DNA of 64,000 nucleotides, taken from assembly GCF_014400405.1 (NCBI RefSeq), contig NZ_CP060496.1, forward strand, positions 744,001 to 808,000, written 5' to 3'. The position numbers were made by a program, and so were the translations under genes. The stretch is from Brachybacterium sp. Z12 (GTDB lineage Bacteria; Actinomycetota; Actinomycetes; Actinomycetales; Dermabacteraceae). Numbering within the stretch: position 1 is the first letter of the stretch; each line of letters starts with the position of its first letter. The notes below the pieces were generated by a model. That model was given only the letters and a program-made list of their open reading frames with translations, was not told the origin of the DNA and ran no database searches. Of this stretch, positions 29,299 to 40,324 are shown piece by piece.

Positions 29299-30240
29299 AT
29301 GAAGATCCTGCTGCCCGACACCCTTCTGCTGGACCCCGTGCTGCCCGAGGGATGGGAGGCGGTGACGATCGATGCGCGCGCCGAGATCCCCGCCGAGCAC
29401 CATGACGCCGCAGTGCTGGTGGTCTGGGGCGCCTCGCGCCGCCACCTCTCCTCTGCGGCCGAGAATCTGCAGGACCTGCAGCTGGTGCAGTCACTCTCGG
29501 CTGGGGTCGACGGGATCCTTGCCGCTGGTTTCGAGGCGGACGTGGTGATCGCCGCCGGGGCCGGGCTGCACTCGCTCACGGTCAGCGAGCACGCCCTCGC
29601 GCTGCTGCTGAGCCTGCTGCGGCGGCTGCCGGAGAGCCGCGAGGCCCAGCAGCGCCACGAATGGTCCTCGGAGCTGGGCGGTCTGCAGCCGCTCCACCCC
29701 GAGGGCCGGATCACCACCCTGATCGGTGCGCGAGTGCTGATCTGGGGCTTCGGCCAGATCGGGCAGAATCTCGCCCCCACCCTGAAGGCGCTCGGTGCCG
29801 AGGTGCGCGGCGCGGCCCGCAGCGCCGGCACCCGTGCCGGCTTCGAGGTCATCTCCGACGAACAGGTGCAGGACGCGCTGCCCGAGGTCGACGTCCTGAT
29901 CGACATCCTGCCCGCCACGGAGCAGACCGCCGGGGTCGTCGGCCGCGAGGTGCTCGCGGCGCTGCCGGATCATGCGGTGCTGATCAACGTCGGCCGCGGC
30001 GCGACCGTCGACCAGGTCGCACTGCGGGAGGCCCTCGAGGCGGGCACCCTCGGCGGCGCCGGGCTCGATGTCACCGATCCGGAGCCGCTCCCGGCGGGAG
30101 ATCCGCTGTGGGACGCGCCGCGGCTGCTGATCACCCCGCATGCGGCGGGCGGCCGCCCGGTGGGGGCCGACGAGCGGATCACCGCGAACCTGCGCGCCCT
30201 GGTCGAGGGCGACGAGCTGCTGCACGTGGCGGCCCGCTGA
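29299..30240 (+). CDS. D-isomer-specific 2-hydroxyacid dehydrogenase
   Basis: 313 residues, intact. The NAD-binding domain has L-I-W-G-F-G-Q-I-G-Q-N-L-A, then the substrate-site I-N-V-G-R-G-A-T-V-D-Q arginine, G-L-D-V-T-D-P-E-P-L, and the catalytic His in I-T-P-H-A-A-G. The E-Q-T-A-G-V-V-G-R helix is standard. The family reduces 2-oxoacids such as glyoxylate, hydroxypyruvate or phosphoglycerate; the short form without a C-terminal ACT domain excludes a typical SerA. The promoter is leaderless. A long perfect inverted repeat overlaps the stop and faces the convergent BCCT gene. Confidence 0.9.
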   Translation: MKILLPDTLLLDPVLPEGWEAVTIDARAEIPAEHHDAAVLVVWGASRRHLSSAAENLQDLQLVQSLSAGVDGILAAGFEADVVIAAGAGLHSLTVSEHALALLLSLLRRLPESREAQQRHEWSSELGGLQPLHPEGRITTLIGARVLIWGFGQIGQNLAPTLKALGAEVRGAARSAGTRAGFEVISDEQVQDALPEVDVLIDILPATEQTAGVVGREVLAALPDHAVLINVGRGATVDQVALREALEAGTLGGAGLDVTDPEPLPAGDPLWDAPRLLITPHAAGGRPVGADERITANLRALVEGDELLHVAAR

Positions 30241-30260
30241 GCGCAGCCGCCACGTGCAGC
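30219..30260. terminator. Bidirectional terminator-like hairpin
   Basis: Perfect 15-base arms at 30219-30233 and 30246-30260 (GCTGCACGTGGCGGC and its complement) with a 12-base loop that holds the stop of the dehydrogenase. It lies just before the stop of the convergent BCCT gene at 30265, so it could end both transcripts. No T tract. Confidence 0.6.
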
Positions 30261-30264
30261 GGGG

Positions 30265-32099
30265 TCAGGAACCCCGGGTGAAGGGGTTCTTGCGGTTGCG
30301 GCGACCGCGGGTGGTGCCACCACCCTGGGGCGCCTCGTCCGGGCCGTCCAGCGGCGGGAGCTGCATCTCGCCGGTGTAGGTCTGCAGGTGCTCGGCGACC
30401 TGCTCGTCGACCCTCGCGTCGACGCGGTCGGAGATCTCGTCGGAGTAGCGCTCGATGAACTCGCGCTGGCGAATGCGCAGCTCGAGCCTCTCGATCACCC
30501 TCACCTCGGTGCTCAGGGAGCGCCACAGCGAGACGCACATCCCGATCATCACGATCGAGAACGGGAGTGCGGACAGCAGCGCCAGGGACTGCAGCGCGGT
30601 CATGCCCGTGGCCTCCTCGTCACCGGACAGCGAGCTGACCCAGATCAGGGCCGCGGCGATGATGCCGGAGGACGAGGCCCAGAAGATCCGCGTGATCCGC
30701 GGCGGGTTCGGGTCGCCCTTGTGGGCGATCATGTCCATCACGAACGCGCCCGAATCGGCGCTGGTGATGAAGAAGATCGACACCAGCACCACGGCGACGC
30801 CGGACAGCAGCGTCCCCGCGGGGAGCTGGCTGAAGGTCTCGAACAGCGCGGTGTTCGGGTCGATGTCGCCGGTGCCGCCGGTGAAGTCGACGCCCTCGAT
30901 GACGGTCTTGTACAGCGCGGTGCCGCCCATGATGGTGAACCACAGGAACGTCAGCGCAGTGGGCACCAGCAGCACACCGGTGATGAACTCGCGCACGGTG
31001 CGGCCCTTGGAGATGCGGGCGATGAACACGCCCACGAAGGGCGACCAGGAGATCCACCAGCCCCAGTAGAAGGTGGTCCACCCGCTGATCCAGGTGGCAC
31101 CCTCCTCACCGCGGAACGGCAGGGTCTGGAAGGACAGCTGCAGGAAGTTCTGCAGGTAGTAGCCGACGTTGGAGACCACGTCACGGAGCAGGAACAGGGT
31201 CGGGCCCAGGATCAGCACGGCGACCAGGAGGATCGCGGCCAGGCCCATGTTCAGGTTGGACAGCAGCTTGATGCCCTTGTCGACGCCGCTGGCGGCGGAG
31301 AGGGTCGCGAGCGCCGTCACCACGATCACGATGATGACCTGCACCAGTGTGGAGTTCGGGAGCACTCCGAGGTGATCGAGGCCCGCGGCGATCTGATTGA
31401 CGCCGAAGCCGAGTGAGGTGGCGATGCCGAACAGCGTGCCCACCAGGGCGATGATGTCGATGGCGTCGCCCACCCAGGTGTCGGTGCGCTTGCCGAGGAT
31501 CGGCTCGAGCGCCCACCGGATCGAGACCGGGCGACCCTTGCGGTGCACGGCGTAGGCGACGGCGAGGCCGACCACCACATAGATGCCCCAGGCGTGCAGG
31601 CCCCAGTGCAGGAAGGTCTGGCCCAACGCGCGCTCGGCCCGGGCGGGCTCGTCCAGCCCGGCGGCGTTCGGTGGGGCACCGTTCTCGCTGAAGAAGGTCA
31701 GCGGCTCCGCTGCGCCCCAGAAGACCAGGCCGATGCCCATGCCGGCGGCGAAGAGCATCGCGAACCAGGAGAACATGGAGTACTCGGGCTTGTCGTCGTC
31801 CTTGCCGAGCCGGATGTTGCCCATGCGACTGGCCGCGACCACGATGCTGAAGACCACGAAGACGGTCACGATCAGGACGTAGTACCAGCCGATGGAGCTC
31901 ACGACCGTCGAGTTCAGGGTCGAGATCGTGGAGTTGAAGAGATCCGGCAGCAGCAGGGCGAACAGCACCGAGAGCAGGATGATCCCGCCGGCGATGAAGA
32001 AGACCGGCTTCGACAGCGAGTAGCTATGCGCGGGCGCCGGACTTTCTTCGGCGGGGGACGGGGAGGAGGGGGAGAATTCGGGGCCGACGACGCGGACAC
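30265..32099 (-). CDS. BCCT-family (betaine/carnitine/choline) transporter
   Basis: 611 residues from GTG 32099, with an AGAGG ribosome site ahead. The N-terminal cytoplasmic segment is Ser/Pro/Glu-rich, followed by about twelve helices: S-K-P-V-F-F-I-A-G-G-I-I-L and A-M-L-F-A-A-G-M-G-I-G-L-V-F-W-G-A-A-E-P. The family signature is complete: T-F-Y-W-G-W-W-I-S-W-S-P-F-V-G-V-F-I-A-R and W-F-T-I-M-G-G-T-A. The A-A-G-M-G-I-G loop with Met in the sodium-binding stretch fits the Na-coupled betaine carriers. The C-terminus is acidic then basic (R-G-R-R-N-R-K-N-P), as in osmosensing carriers such as BetP. The likely role is uptake of compatible solutes under osmotic stress. Confidence 0.92.
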
Positions 32100-32154
32100 G
32101 GTGCCTCTTTCCAGATGGATCGGGCGATTCAGGGACTCCAGCACCGTAACGGGC

Positions 32155-32186
32155 GATCCGCCGCAGGGACAGGGGACAGGCGGATC
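32155..32186. promoter_or_regulatory. Dyad upstream of BCCT gene (candidate operator)
   Basis: GATCCGCC (32155-32162) and its complement GGCGGATC (32179-32186) frame a 16-base spacer, centred about 70 bp before GTG 32099. It may be an operator; the binding protein is unknown. Confidence 0.35.
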
Positions 32187-32261
32187 AACGGCCCTCAACG
32201 GGCCTCGGGGTGGGCGTCGCCACACTCGTGGAGGGGCGAGGGTGGGTCGGCGCACAGCAGT

Positions 32262-32284
32262 CGTCGGCCCCTGCGGGGCCGACG
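32262..32284 (-). terminator. Terminator-like hairpin after nucleosidase gene
   Basis: Arms CGTCGGCCCC (32262-32271) and GGGGCCGACG (32275-32284) form a 10-bp stem with a 3-base loop, 12 bases past the stop of the nucleosidase. No T tract, as often in high-GC genomes. Confidence 0.55.
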
Positions 32285-32296
32285 CACCGCCGGACG

Positions 32297-33045
32297 TCAG
32301 ACGGAGAGCTCTCTCGCGAGCTCTGCCACGGCGCGGGCCGAGTACTCGGCGACCACGTCCAGCTCGAGATGGAACTGCTGACCCGCCGCGGGGCCGCACA
32401 GGTCAGAGACCGCGCGCAGCGCCACGAAGGGCACCCCGAGCGCCGCCGCGGTGCGCGCGCTCGCCGTGGTCTCCATGTCTGCGCTCAGCGCGGCGGCGAA
32501 ACGTTCGCGCATCGGCTCCGCGAGATCAGCGGTGACGAAGGCGTCCCCGGAGAGCATCAGTCCGCGGCGCACGCCACGGCCTTCTCCCTGGCCGTCGGCT
32601 CGCAGCGCCGCCCGTTCCGCCGCATCCACCCAGGACGGCACGGCCTCGAAGCGCTCTGGGCCGCCCGGCAGCTGGCCGGGCGCGTAGCCGAAGGCGGTCG
32701 CATCGGCGAGCGAGTAGGTGAAGGTCTCTCCCACGATCAGGGTCCCGACCTCGACATCGGCCGCGAGCCCGCCGCATGAGCCGGCGGCGACCACCAGCGA
32801 GGAGCGCTGCTGAGGATCCCCCAGGTCGCCGCAGCGGTCGCGGCGGCGATGCCGATGCCGGTGGTCACCACCACGGTCTCGGTGCCGTGCAGCGTGCCGC
32901 GCACCGCGGCCACACCGCCGGTGAAGGGGACCTCGAGAGACGTGGCGCCCTCGAGACGGGCGATCAGCGGCGCGGACTCCTCGGGCATCGCGGTGAGGAC
33001 CAGCAGGGGGCCCGAGGTCGGGCGGGGTGCGGAGTGCGAAGGCAT
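32297..33045 (-). CDS. 5'-methylthioadenosine/S-adenosylhomocysteine nucleosidase-like protein (one frame break)
   Basis: About 249 residues. The first part has L-L-V-L-T-A-M-P-E-E with the nucleosidase's catalytic Glu region, then V-V-V-T-T-G-I-G-I-A-A-A-T-A. The frame breaks at the five-C run near 32810. The second part has V-A-A-G-S-C-G-G-L, S-G-D-A-F-V, M-E-T-T-A-S-A and L-R-A-V-S-D-L-C-G, where the M-E-T and D of the purine site sit; the usual M-E-(G/M)-A-A is M-E-T-T-A here. The enzyme should cleave adenine from MTA or SAH, or act on another nucleoside. TAGCCT lies six bases before the ATG. Confidence 0.82.
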
Positions 33046-33051
33046 GGCCGA

Positions 33052-33057
33052 AGGCTA
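33052..33057 (-). promoter_or_regulatory. -10 element, leaderless start of nucleosidase
   Basis: On the minus strand TAGCCT is followed by six bases and ATG 33045. Confidence 0.5.
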
Positions 33058-33097
33058 CCGGGGCGCGGTGACGGTCCGTGGCCTCAGGTGTGTTCGT

Positions 33098-33103
33098 TAG
33101 GCT
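33098..33103 (+). promoter_or_regulatory. -10 element of esterase gene (leadered)
   Basis: TAGGCT is placed so that transcription would begin near 33110, leaving a leader of about 45 nt with a strong ribosome site (CAGGAGG) before ATG 33157. Confidence 0.4.
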
Positions 33104-33156
33104 GGTCTCATACGCCAGCGAGGCGGCCCCGAGCGGGTCGCAGACAGGAGGCAGTG

Positions 33157-34050
33157 ATGGGTCGCATCCGAGACGCCGTGATGACGGGGGCGCGCGCCGT
33201 GCGGCGGATCCCGATCCCCGCCACCGTGTCCCACCAGGCGCTGAGCGAGGCCCGCCGGTCCACGCCTCCCGGTCATGTGCTGAAGTCGCATGCGATCGAG
33301 CCCGAGATGATCGGCCGCACCCGCACCGTCTGGCTCGACGAGCACCGTGCGGAGAACGGCATCATCATCTATCTCCACGGCGGCGCCTACGTCTCCGGAC
33401 CGTTCGCGAGCGACTGGGCGTGGCTGTCCCGCCAGGTCGACGCCCGCAACTGCGCCGGGCTGATGGTCGACTACCGCAACGCCCCCGACCACCAGCACCC
33501 GGTGGGCAGGGACGATGTCGAGTCCGTGCTCGCCGCGCTCGCGGCCGACGGTCGCCTCACAGACCGACCGTGGGCGCTGGCCGGCCAGCACTCCGGCGGC
33601 GGGCTGGCCTTCGTGGTCGCCCGGCGACTGCAGCAGAGACCGGAGATCCCCGCGCCCGCGGCGCTGATCGCCATGTCCCCGTGGCTGGATCTCGAGCTGT
33701 CCAACGCCGGGATCACCGAGACCGACCAGGTGGACCCCGTGCACGAGCGGCGTCTGCTGCGGGAAGCGGCGCGACGCTACGCCGGCCGCACCGCGCTCGA
33801 TGATCCGGATCTCTCCCCGATCAACGAGCGTCTCGACGGGCTCCCGCCCATCCACCTCAGCGTCGGCATGCGTGACCTGTTCCTGTCCGAGGTGCGCGTG
33901 GCGAAGCTGCACCTCGAGGAGAACGGGGAGGACCTGTCGTACCGCGAGATCAGCGGGCGCCTGGGCCTGCAGCTGATCGCCCGCAAGGGCGAGGACATCG
34001 AGCGCCTCCACCGGGAGCAGGCGGAGCTGCTGGCGAGGGTGCTGGGCTAG
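33157..34050 (+). CDS. Hormone-sensitive-lipase-like alpha/beta hydrolase, unusual catalytic residues
   Basis: 297 residues. The oxyanion segment Y-L-H-G-G-A-Y (about 70-76) is normal for the HSL family. The nucleophile elbow is A-G-Q-H-S-G-G-G rather than G-D-S-A-G-G; the serine is kept but the context is altered. The acid candidate is in V-G-M-R-D-L-F-L. Where the catalytic His is expected (x-H-G-F), the sequence reads I-S-G-R-L-G-L-Q-L-I-A-R-K, with no His. So it may be inactive, use another His, or act as a binding protein. Start ATG 33157 follows CAGGAGG at 7 bases. Confidence 0.8.
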   Translation: MGRIRDAVMTGARAVRRIPIPATVSHQALSEARRSTPPGHVLKSHAIEPEMIGRTRTVWLDEHRAENGIIIYLHGGAYVSGPFASDWAWLSRQVDARNCAGLMVDYRNAPDHQHPVGRDDVESVLAALAADGRLTDRPWALAGQHSGGGLAFVVARRLQQRPEIPAPAALIAMSPWLDLELSNAGITETDQVDPVHERRLLREAARRYAGRTALDDPDLSPINERLDGLPPIHLSVGMRDLFLSEVRVAKLHLEENGEDLSYREISGRLGLQLIARKGEDIERLHREQAELLARVLG

Positions 34051-34118
34051 AGCCCCGTCGCGATCAGCTCTGCTCGATCTGCTGTGCTCCTACCGCTCGC
34101 GGGCTCGCAGTACGTCGC

Positions 34119-34826
34119 TCAGCTTTCGACAATCACCAGAGAGGCGCCGGGGGCGCAGACCGTCCAGCGGCGCTGCGGCATCGCCCGGACCATCCCGGCG
34201 ATGAGCAGGGCGTGCCCGACGGTGTAGGTGAGCATCACCAGCTCGGTGCTGAAGGCGATCGACGCGCCGGGCAGGAACCAGTCCATCGCCAGCAGCGAGC
34301 TGGAGACCAGGAACAGGGTGCCGCCGGACCAGGTCAGCCCGTTGCCGCCGGCCGAGAGGAAGGTCATCACGGCCAGCGCCAGCGCATATGCCGCCACGGC
34401 GGGCAGCAGGGGACCGGCGCCGTCGGCGCAGGCCACGAACAGCCCGAGCACCACCCCGGCATAGGGGATCGCCAGGGCGATGCGCATCGCATCGCGGGAG
34501 CGTGCCCAGACCGGGTACAGCGCTGCGGAGTAGAAGATCAGCGCGCCCAGGAACCCGAACACGGTGAGCAGCTGGAAGATGTCCGGCGCCAGCTGTCCCA
34601 GGCTGTCAGCGCCCCATGCACACAGCAGCCCAGCCACCAGCAGGGTGGTGGTGCGCGAGCGCTGCGGTGCGGCGGTCAGCAGGACAGCGATCAGCAGGGG
34701 CGCGAACAGGGGCTGGGTCAGGCGCCGGAGCATCTCGGCGTCCATCATCATCGCGCCGAGATGGGTGGTCGCCGTCAGGGCGTAGACGGCCCACAGCAGC
34801 AGGTGGACTGATCGAATCGACGGCAC
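34119..34826 (-). CDS. Lysoplasmalogenase-like YhhN-family membrane protein
   Basis: 235 residues, GTG start. Seven or eight helices of the YhhN/TMEM86 type: T-H-L-G-A-M-M-M, T-Q-P-L-F-A-P-L-L-I-A-V-L, A-D-S-L-G-Q-L, and the late S-S-S-L-L-A-M-D-W-F and L-T-Y-T-V-G-H-A-L-L. Family members (TMEM86B) hydrolyse the vinyl ether of lysoplasmalogen; the bacterial activity is largely inferred. A -10-like TAGGCT is six bases before GTG 34826. Upstream, CGGGCACGTTT occurs twice (34878-34912). Confidence 0.8.
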   Translation of the reverse strand: MPSIRSVHLLLWAVYALTATTHLGAMMMDAEMLRRLTQPLFAPLLIAVLLTAAPQRSRTTTLLVAGLLCAWGADSLGQLAPDIFQLLTVFGFLGALIFYSAALYPVWARSRDAMRIALAIPYAGVVLGLFVACADGAGPLLPAVAAYALALAVMTFLSAGGNGLTWSGGTLFLVSSSLLAMDWFLPGASIAFSTELVMLTYTVGHALLIAGMVRAMPQRRWTVCAPGASLVIVES

Positions 34827-34832
34827 TGTCCA

Positions 34833-34838
34833 AGCCTA
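34833..34838 (-). promoter_or_regulatory. -10 element, leaderless start of YhhN gene
   Basis: On the minus strand TAGGCT is followed by six bases and GTG 34826. Confidence 0.5.
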
Positions 34839-34976
34839 GGAACCGCCTCCGACCAGGACCAGGGCGCAGACCGCACGGGCCGGGCACGTTTGGATAACGT
34901 CCGGGCACGTTTCGGTCACGACCCCTGACACCTGTGTGAATTGCCGCGGGTTGCCCACGTGAATGTGAACTGGGCG

Positions 34977-36748
<1,772 letters not shown>

Positions 36749-36754
36749 GCCTCC

Positions 36755-36760
36755 AGCGTA
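36755..36760 (-). promoter_or_regulatory. -10 element, leaderless start of argS
   Basis: On the minus strand TACGCT is followed by six bases and ATG 36748. Confidence 0.45.
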
Positions 36761-36900
36761 GTCGCCGGGCACGGCAGGTTCCGCTCCGTCGGGCGTGATG
36801 CTCGACAGACCTTCGCGACCGACCTTCCCCGGCGGCTCCCGGCACTGCCAGGAGCTCCACTGCGGGGTTGCCCCCATGGCCGGAAACCGCTCCCGCTCCT

Positions 36901-36906
36901 TAGGCT
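36901..36906 (+). promoter_or_regulatory. -10 element, leaderless start of yccF
   Basis: TAGGCT is followed by six bases and ATG 36913. Confidence 0.5.
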
Positions 36907-36912
36907 GGGGGC

Positions 36913-37332
36913 ATGCGCTCCGTACTGACCCTCATCCTGAACATCATCTGGCTGCTCACCGCGGGGTGGGCGCTGTTCCTCGGTTACCTGCTCGCCGGCA
37001 TCCTCGCCTGCATCCTGATCATCACGATCCCCTTCGGTCTGGCCTCGTTCCGGATCGCCGGCTTCGTGATCTGGCCCTTCGGCCGCGAGGTCGTGGACAC
37101 CCGCAGCGGCGGCGCGATGAGCACCCTGGGCAACGTGATCTGGTTCGTGATCGCCGGCTGGTGGCTGGCCCTCGGCCACGTCGGCACCGCTCTCGCGCAG
37201 GCCGTCACCATCATCGGCATCCCGCTGGCCTGGGCGAACCTCAAGCTCATCCCGGTGACCTGCTTCCCCTTCGGAAAAGAGGTCATGGACACCGACTCGG
37301 CCCGTGCCCGGATGTTCCCGACGGCGCGCTGA
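36913..37332 (+). CDS. yccF: YccF-family inner membrane protein
   Basis: 139 residues, intact. Two copies of the YccF domain repeat: I-L-N-I-I-W-L-L-T-A-G-W, then I-T-I-P-F-G-L-A-S-F-R-I and F-V-I-W-P-F-G-R-E-V, again G-N-V-I-W-F-V-I-A-G-W-W and I-G-I-P-L-A-W-A-N-L-K-L-I. These have paired membrane helices and short P-F-G-(R/K)-E-V loops. The function is not known. It is divergent from argS; the flavin reductase gene starts 10 bp later, so it may be in an operon with it. Confidence 0.9.
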   Translation: MRSVLTLILNIIWLLTAGWALFLGYLLAGILACILIITIPFGLASFRIAGFVIWPFGREVVDTRSGGAMSTLGNVIWFVIAGWWLALGHVGTALAQAVTIIGIPLAWANLKLIPVTCFPFGKEVMDTDSARARMFPTAR

Positions 37333-37342
37333 GCAGCCCCCG

Positions 37343-37840
37343 ATGACTCCTGTGGACCCCGTGGATCAGGACGAGTACCGCCGTCTCAGCGACCTGCTCG
37401 CGGTGGGCCTCGCCGTGGCGAGCACGCAGCAGGAATCCCGCGACCTCGCCGTGACCGTCGACTCCTACCTCGACATCTCCTACGACCCGCCCACCATGCT
37501 GATCGCGCTGTACGGCATGGGCCGGGCCGCCGAGGCCGTGGAGGAGGCCGGGCACTTCTGCCTCAACCTGCTCTCCGAGGATCAGCATCACCTCGCCGAC
37601 CGCTTCGGCACCCCGGCCGCGCCGCTGCAGGGGATGCTGAGCGGCCTCGAGGTGGCTCGCACCGGTGATGGGGACGCGATCCTTCCCGGCGTGCTCGCCC
37701 ACTTCGCGATCCGGGTCGAGCAGGCGGTCGACGCCGCCACCCATCGTCTGCTGATCGGCCCGGTGATCGAGATGGGCGAGGGGCGGATCGATGCGGGCCC
37801 GGCCGTGCGCTTCGCCGGCGAGAGCCGCGATCTGCGCTGA
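37343..37840 (+). CDS. Flavin reductase-like FMN-binding split-barrel protein
   Basis: 165 residues. ATG 37343 is 10 bp after yccF. It has the split-barrel pattern of the FMN reductase family: L-L-A-V-G-L-A-V-A-S-T-Q, P-P-T-M-L-I-A-L-Y-G-M-G-R-A-A-E, F-C-L-N-L-L-S-E-D-Q-H-H-L-A-D-R-F and C-terminal I-G-P-V-I-E-M-G-E-G. In the family the L-N-x-L-S-x-x-Q-x-x-L-A segment binds FMN, and NAD(P)H-dependent forms feed reduced FMN to monooxygenases. The chromosomal partner is unknown; the flavin monooxygenase at 8 kb is far away. Confidence 0.8.
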   Translation: MTPVDPVDQDEYRRLSDLLAVGLAVASTQQESRDLAVTVDSYLDISYDPPTMLIALYGMGRAAEAVEEAGHFCLNLLSEDQHHLADRFGTPAAPLQGMLSGLEVARTGDGDAILPGVLAHFAIRVEQAVDAATHRLLIGPVIEMGEGRIDAGPAVRFAGESRDLR

Positions 37841-37851
37841 GCCGTGACGAC

Positions 37852-37857
37852 TATCCT
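37852..37857 (+). promoter_or_regulatory. -10 element before hydrolase/acyltransferase operon
   Basis: TATCCT is followed by seven bases and ATG 37865. That ATG opens only 12 codons in the present sequence, in a frame that joins the hydrolase if one base is restored in the short C run at about 37897-37899. Confidence 0.4.
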
Positions 37858-37899
37858 CGCAGTCATGGAACTGCTCTCCGCTCCCACGGTGCGGCGCCC

Positions 37900-38849
37900 G
37901 TGAATCCTCTCCTGAGGCTCGCGCTGCGCCTCCTCTCCGTCGCCCGCGTCGACATGCGGGAGGACTACGAGCGGGTCCGCCAGCTGCAGCGGCAGCTGGC
38001 GACGCTGCCGGCCGTGCGGTACCGCACCCCCACCTGGGACACCTTCTCCGACAGCGGGGACGGGCACCGGGTGCCGGTGCGCGTGTTCACCCCGCGGGAA
38101 CAGCGCCGCGAGGAGCTGCTGCTGTTCTTCCACGGCGGCGGCTGGGTCACCGGGGACATCGAGAGCTACACGCCTGCCTGCGGCACCATGGCCGACCTCA
38201 CCGGCTGCCGGGTGGCGTCGGTCGACTACCGGCTCGCCCCCGAGCATCCGTTCCCCGCCGCGCTCGAGGACTGCTACGGCGCGGCCCGCAGGCTGCTCGA
38301 GGACCCGCGCCGCGCCGGGCTCGAGAACGCCGACCAGATCGTGCTGATGGGCGACTCCGCCGGCGGGAACCTCGCCGCGGCCGTGTCGCTGCTGCTGCGT
38401 GAGCGCGGCCACCGCCCGCCCTCGCGCCAGATCCTGCTCTACCCCGTCACGCACTGGGACCACGATCCCGAGACCTCCCCTTCGCCTCGGTGCGCCGTCA
38501 CGGGGAGGACTACCGGCTCACGAACACCGAGGTCGAGGACTACTTCGACATGTACGTCCCCGACCCCGAGCAGCGGAAGAGCCGCCTGGTCTCCCCGCTG
38601 ATGGCGACCGATCTCTCCGGCCAGCCCGACACCCTCATGATCACCGCCGAGCTGGATCTGCTGTGCGACGAGGGCGAGGCCTACGCCCGGGCCCTTGAAG
38701 AGGCCGGGAACCGGGTCCACCTGCACCGCGTCGAGCGTGCCCTGCATGGCTTCATCAGCCTGCCCCGCTTCGCCCGCCCGCTCAGGGAGGCCTACGAGGT
38801 GATCGACGAGTTCCTCGACCAGGGTGCCCCCGGGCAGGAACGCGCATGA
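37900..38849 (+). CDS. Alpha/beta hydrolase, HSL family (at least one frame break)
   Basis: About 317 residues. It has L-F-F-H-G-G-G-W-V-T-G-D oxyanion segment, nucleophile elbow L-M-G-D-S-A-G-G-N, acid in A-E-L-D-L-L-C-D and His in R-A-L-H-G-F, so the triad is complete. The frame breaks near 38476-38482 (four-C run). GTG 37900 is the start in the present sequence, but a -10 before ATG 37865 suggests the true start is 12 codons earlier with another missing base. The gene overlaps the acyltransferase by ATGA and belongs to a three-gene operon. Natural role likely linked to esters made or moved by the neighbours. Confidence 0.85.
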
Positions 38850-40324
38850 GAAGACCGGTCAGCCGTCGGCACTGGGTCCGCCTGGACAACGCCTCGAACA
38901 TCTTCCCCGCCGCCCGCAGCGACGTGGACCCCAAGGTGTTCCGGATGAGCGCCGAGATGGACCACGAGGTCGATCCCGCGCTGCTGCAGGAGGCGCTCGA
39001 CGAGACCTTCGCCCGCTTCCCGCTCTACCACGCGGTCCTGCGCCGCGGCGTGTTCTGGTACTACCTCCAGGACAGCGATCTGCTCCCGGTGGTGGAGGCG
39101 GAGACCGAGCCCAGCTGCGCCCCGATCTACCAGCCGGATCGCCGCACGCTCCTGTTCCGGGTGCTGCATCACCGCCGACGCATCAGCCTGGAGATCTTCC
39201 ATGCGCTCTCCGACGGCACCGGAGCGCTGTGGTTCCTCACCGATCTGCTGACCGGGTACTCCCGTCGCCGCTTCCCGCAGGAAGCGCTGCCCGATGCCGC
39301 CGCGGACGAGGTGCGACCGGGTGCGCAGGAGCGGCCGGATCCGCCACCAGAGGCTGTCGGCGCTCGCACCGGTGCCGAAGCTGCCGAGGAGGTGCATGAG
39401 CTGACCACCGACTCCTTCGCCCACTACTTCCGCAGCCGCCGCCGACGCCGCCGTGCCGAGGCCGACCACCAGGAGGAGTTCAGCCGGGAGGCCGCGCCCG
39501 CCGTGCTCACGGTCGAGGAGGCCGACGCCCCGGTGGAGGAGGCGGTCGAGGAGCCTCCCGCTCCGCGACCCGCCCGTCGGCGGATCCACCGGGTGCGCGG
39601 CACCCGCACTCCCGATCACCGCACCCGCGTCATAGAGCTCACGATGCCGGCGAAGCCTCTGCTGGGCATCGCGAAGTCGGAGGGGGCGGCACTGACGATG
39701 TACCTCACCGCCCTGTTCTTCGAATCGATCCGCCGCACCGACGCCGGGGCGCAGGGACCGCCCACCATGGCGGCGTCCGTGCCGGTCAACCTGCGCCAGT
39801 TCTTCCCCTCGAGCTCCGCTCGGAACTTCTTCGCGACCATCCGGGTCGAGCACACCTACGGCCGGGGCGATGACTCGCCCGGAGCGGTGGCCCGCGCGCT
39901 CCAGGAGAGCTTCAGCGCCGAGGCCACCCCGGAGGCGCTCGAGCAGAAGCTGCACCGGCTGCTCCGCGTGGAGCGCCTGCCGCTGGCCCGGATCGTGCCC
40001 CGGCCCGTCAAGGACCTGCTGCTGAGCCTGATCAACCATGCGAACAACCGCAGGCTCACGGTCGCGATCTCCAACCTCGGCCGGGTCAAGCTGCCCGAGC
40101 CCGCCGAATCCCATGTGGGGCGGATGCTGTTCCACGTCTCCGCGGTGCGGCCCCAGTTCTGCGCGATGTCCCACGACGGCCTGCTGACCCTCAGCTTCAC
40201 CGCCCCCTTCGTGGAGACCGACCATGTGCGGGAGTACGCGGCGCTGCTCACCGAGGCAGGTGTGGACGTCACCGTCTCCGCGGTGCGGGCCTCGGAGGAT
40301 GAGCTGATGGAGTTCGGGACATGA
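38846..40324 (+). CDS. Condensation/alcohol acyltransferase-superfamily protein
   Basis: 492 residues, intact. The N-terminal half has the acyltransferase core with catalytic motif H119-A-L-S-D123-G, the shortened H-H-x-x-x-D-G motif of BAHD, PapA and NRPS-condensation enzymes (E-I-F-H-A-L-S-D-G-T-G). A long Arg/Glu-rich, probably disordered insert spans about residues 155-250. The C-terminal half has V-P-V-N-L-R-Q-F-F-P and S-N-L-G-R-V-K-L-P, typical of the second lobe. It joins an acyl thioester to an alcohol or amine; substrates are unknown. It is coupled by 4-bp overlaps to the hydrolase before and the DUF6320 gene after. Confidence 0.82.
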   Translation: MRRPVSRRHWVRLDNASNIFPAARSDVDPKVFRMSAEMDHEVDPALLQEALDETFARFPLYHAVLRRGVFWYYLQDSDLLPVVEAETEPSCAPIYQPDRRTLLFRVLHHRRRISLEIFHALSDGTGALWFLTDLLTGYSRRRFPQEALPDAAADEVRPGAQERPDPPPEAVGARTGAEAAEEVHELTTDSFAHYFRSRRRRRRAEADHQEEFSREAAPAVLTVEEADAPVEEAVEEPPAPRPARRRIHRVRGTRTPDHRTRVIELTMPAKPLLGIAKSEGAALTMYLTALFFESIRRTDAGAQGPPTMAASVPVNLRQFFPSSSARNFFATIRVEHTYGRGDDSPGAVARALQESFSAEATPEALEQKLHRLLRVERLPLARIVPRPVKDLLLSLINHANNRRLTVAISNLGRVKLPEPAESHVGRMLFHVSAVRPQFCAMSHDGLLTLSFTAPFVETDHVREYAALLTEAGVDVTVSAVRASEDELMEFGT

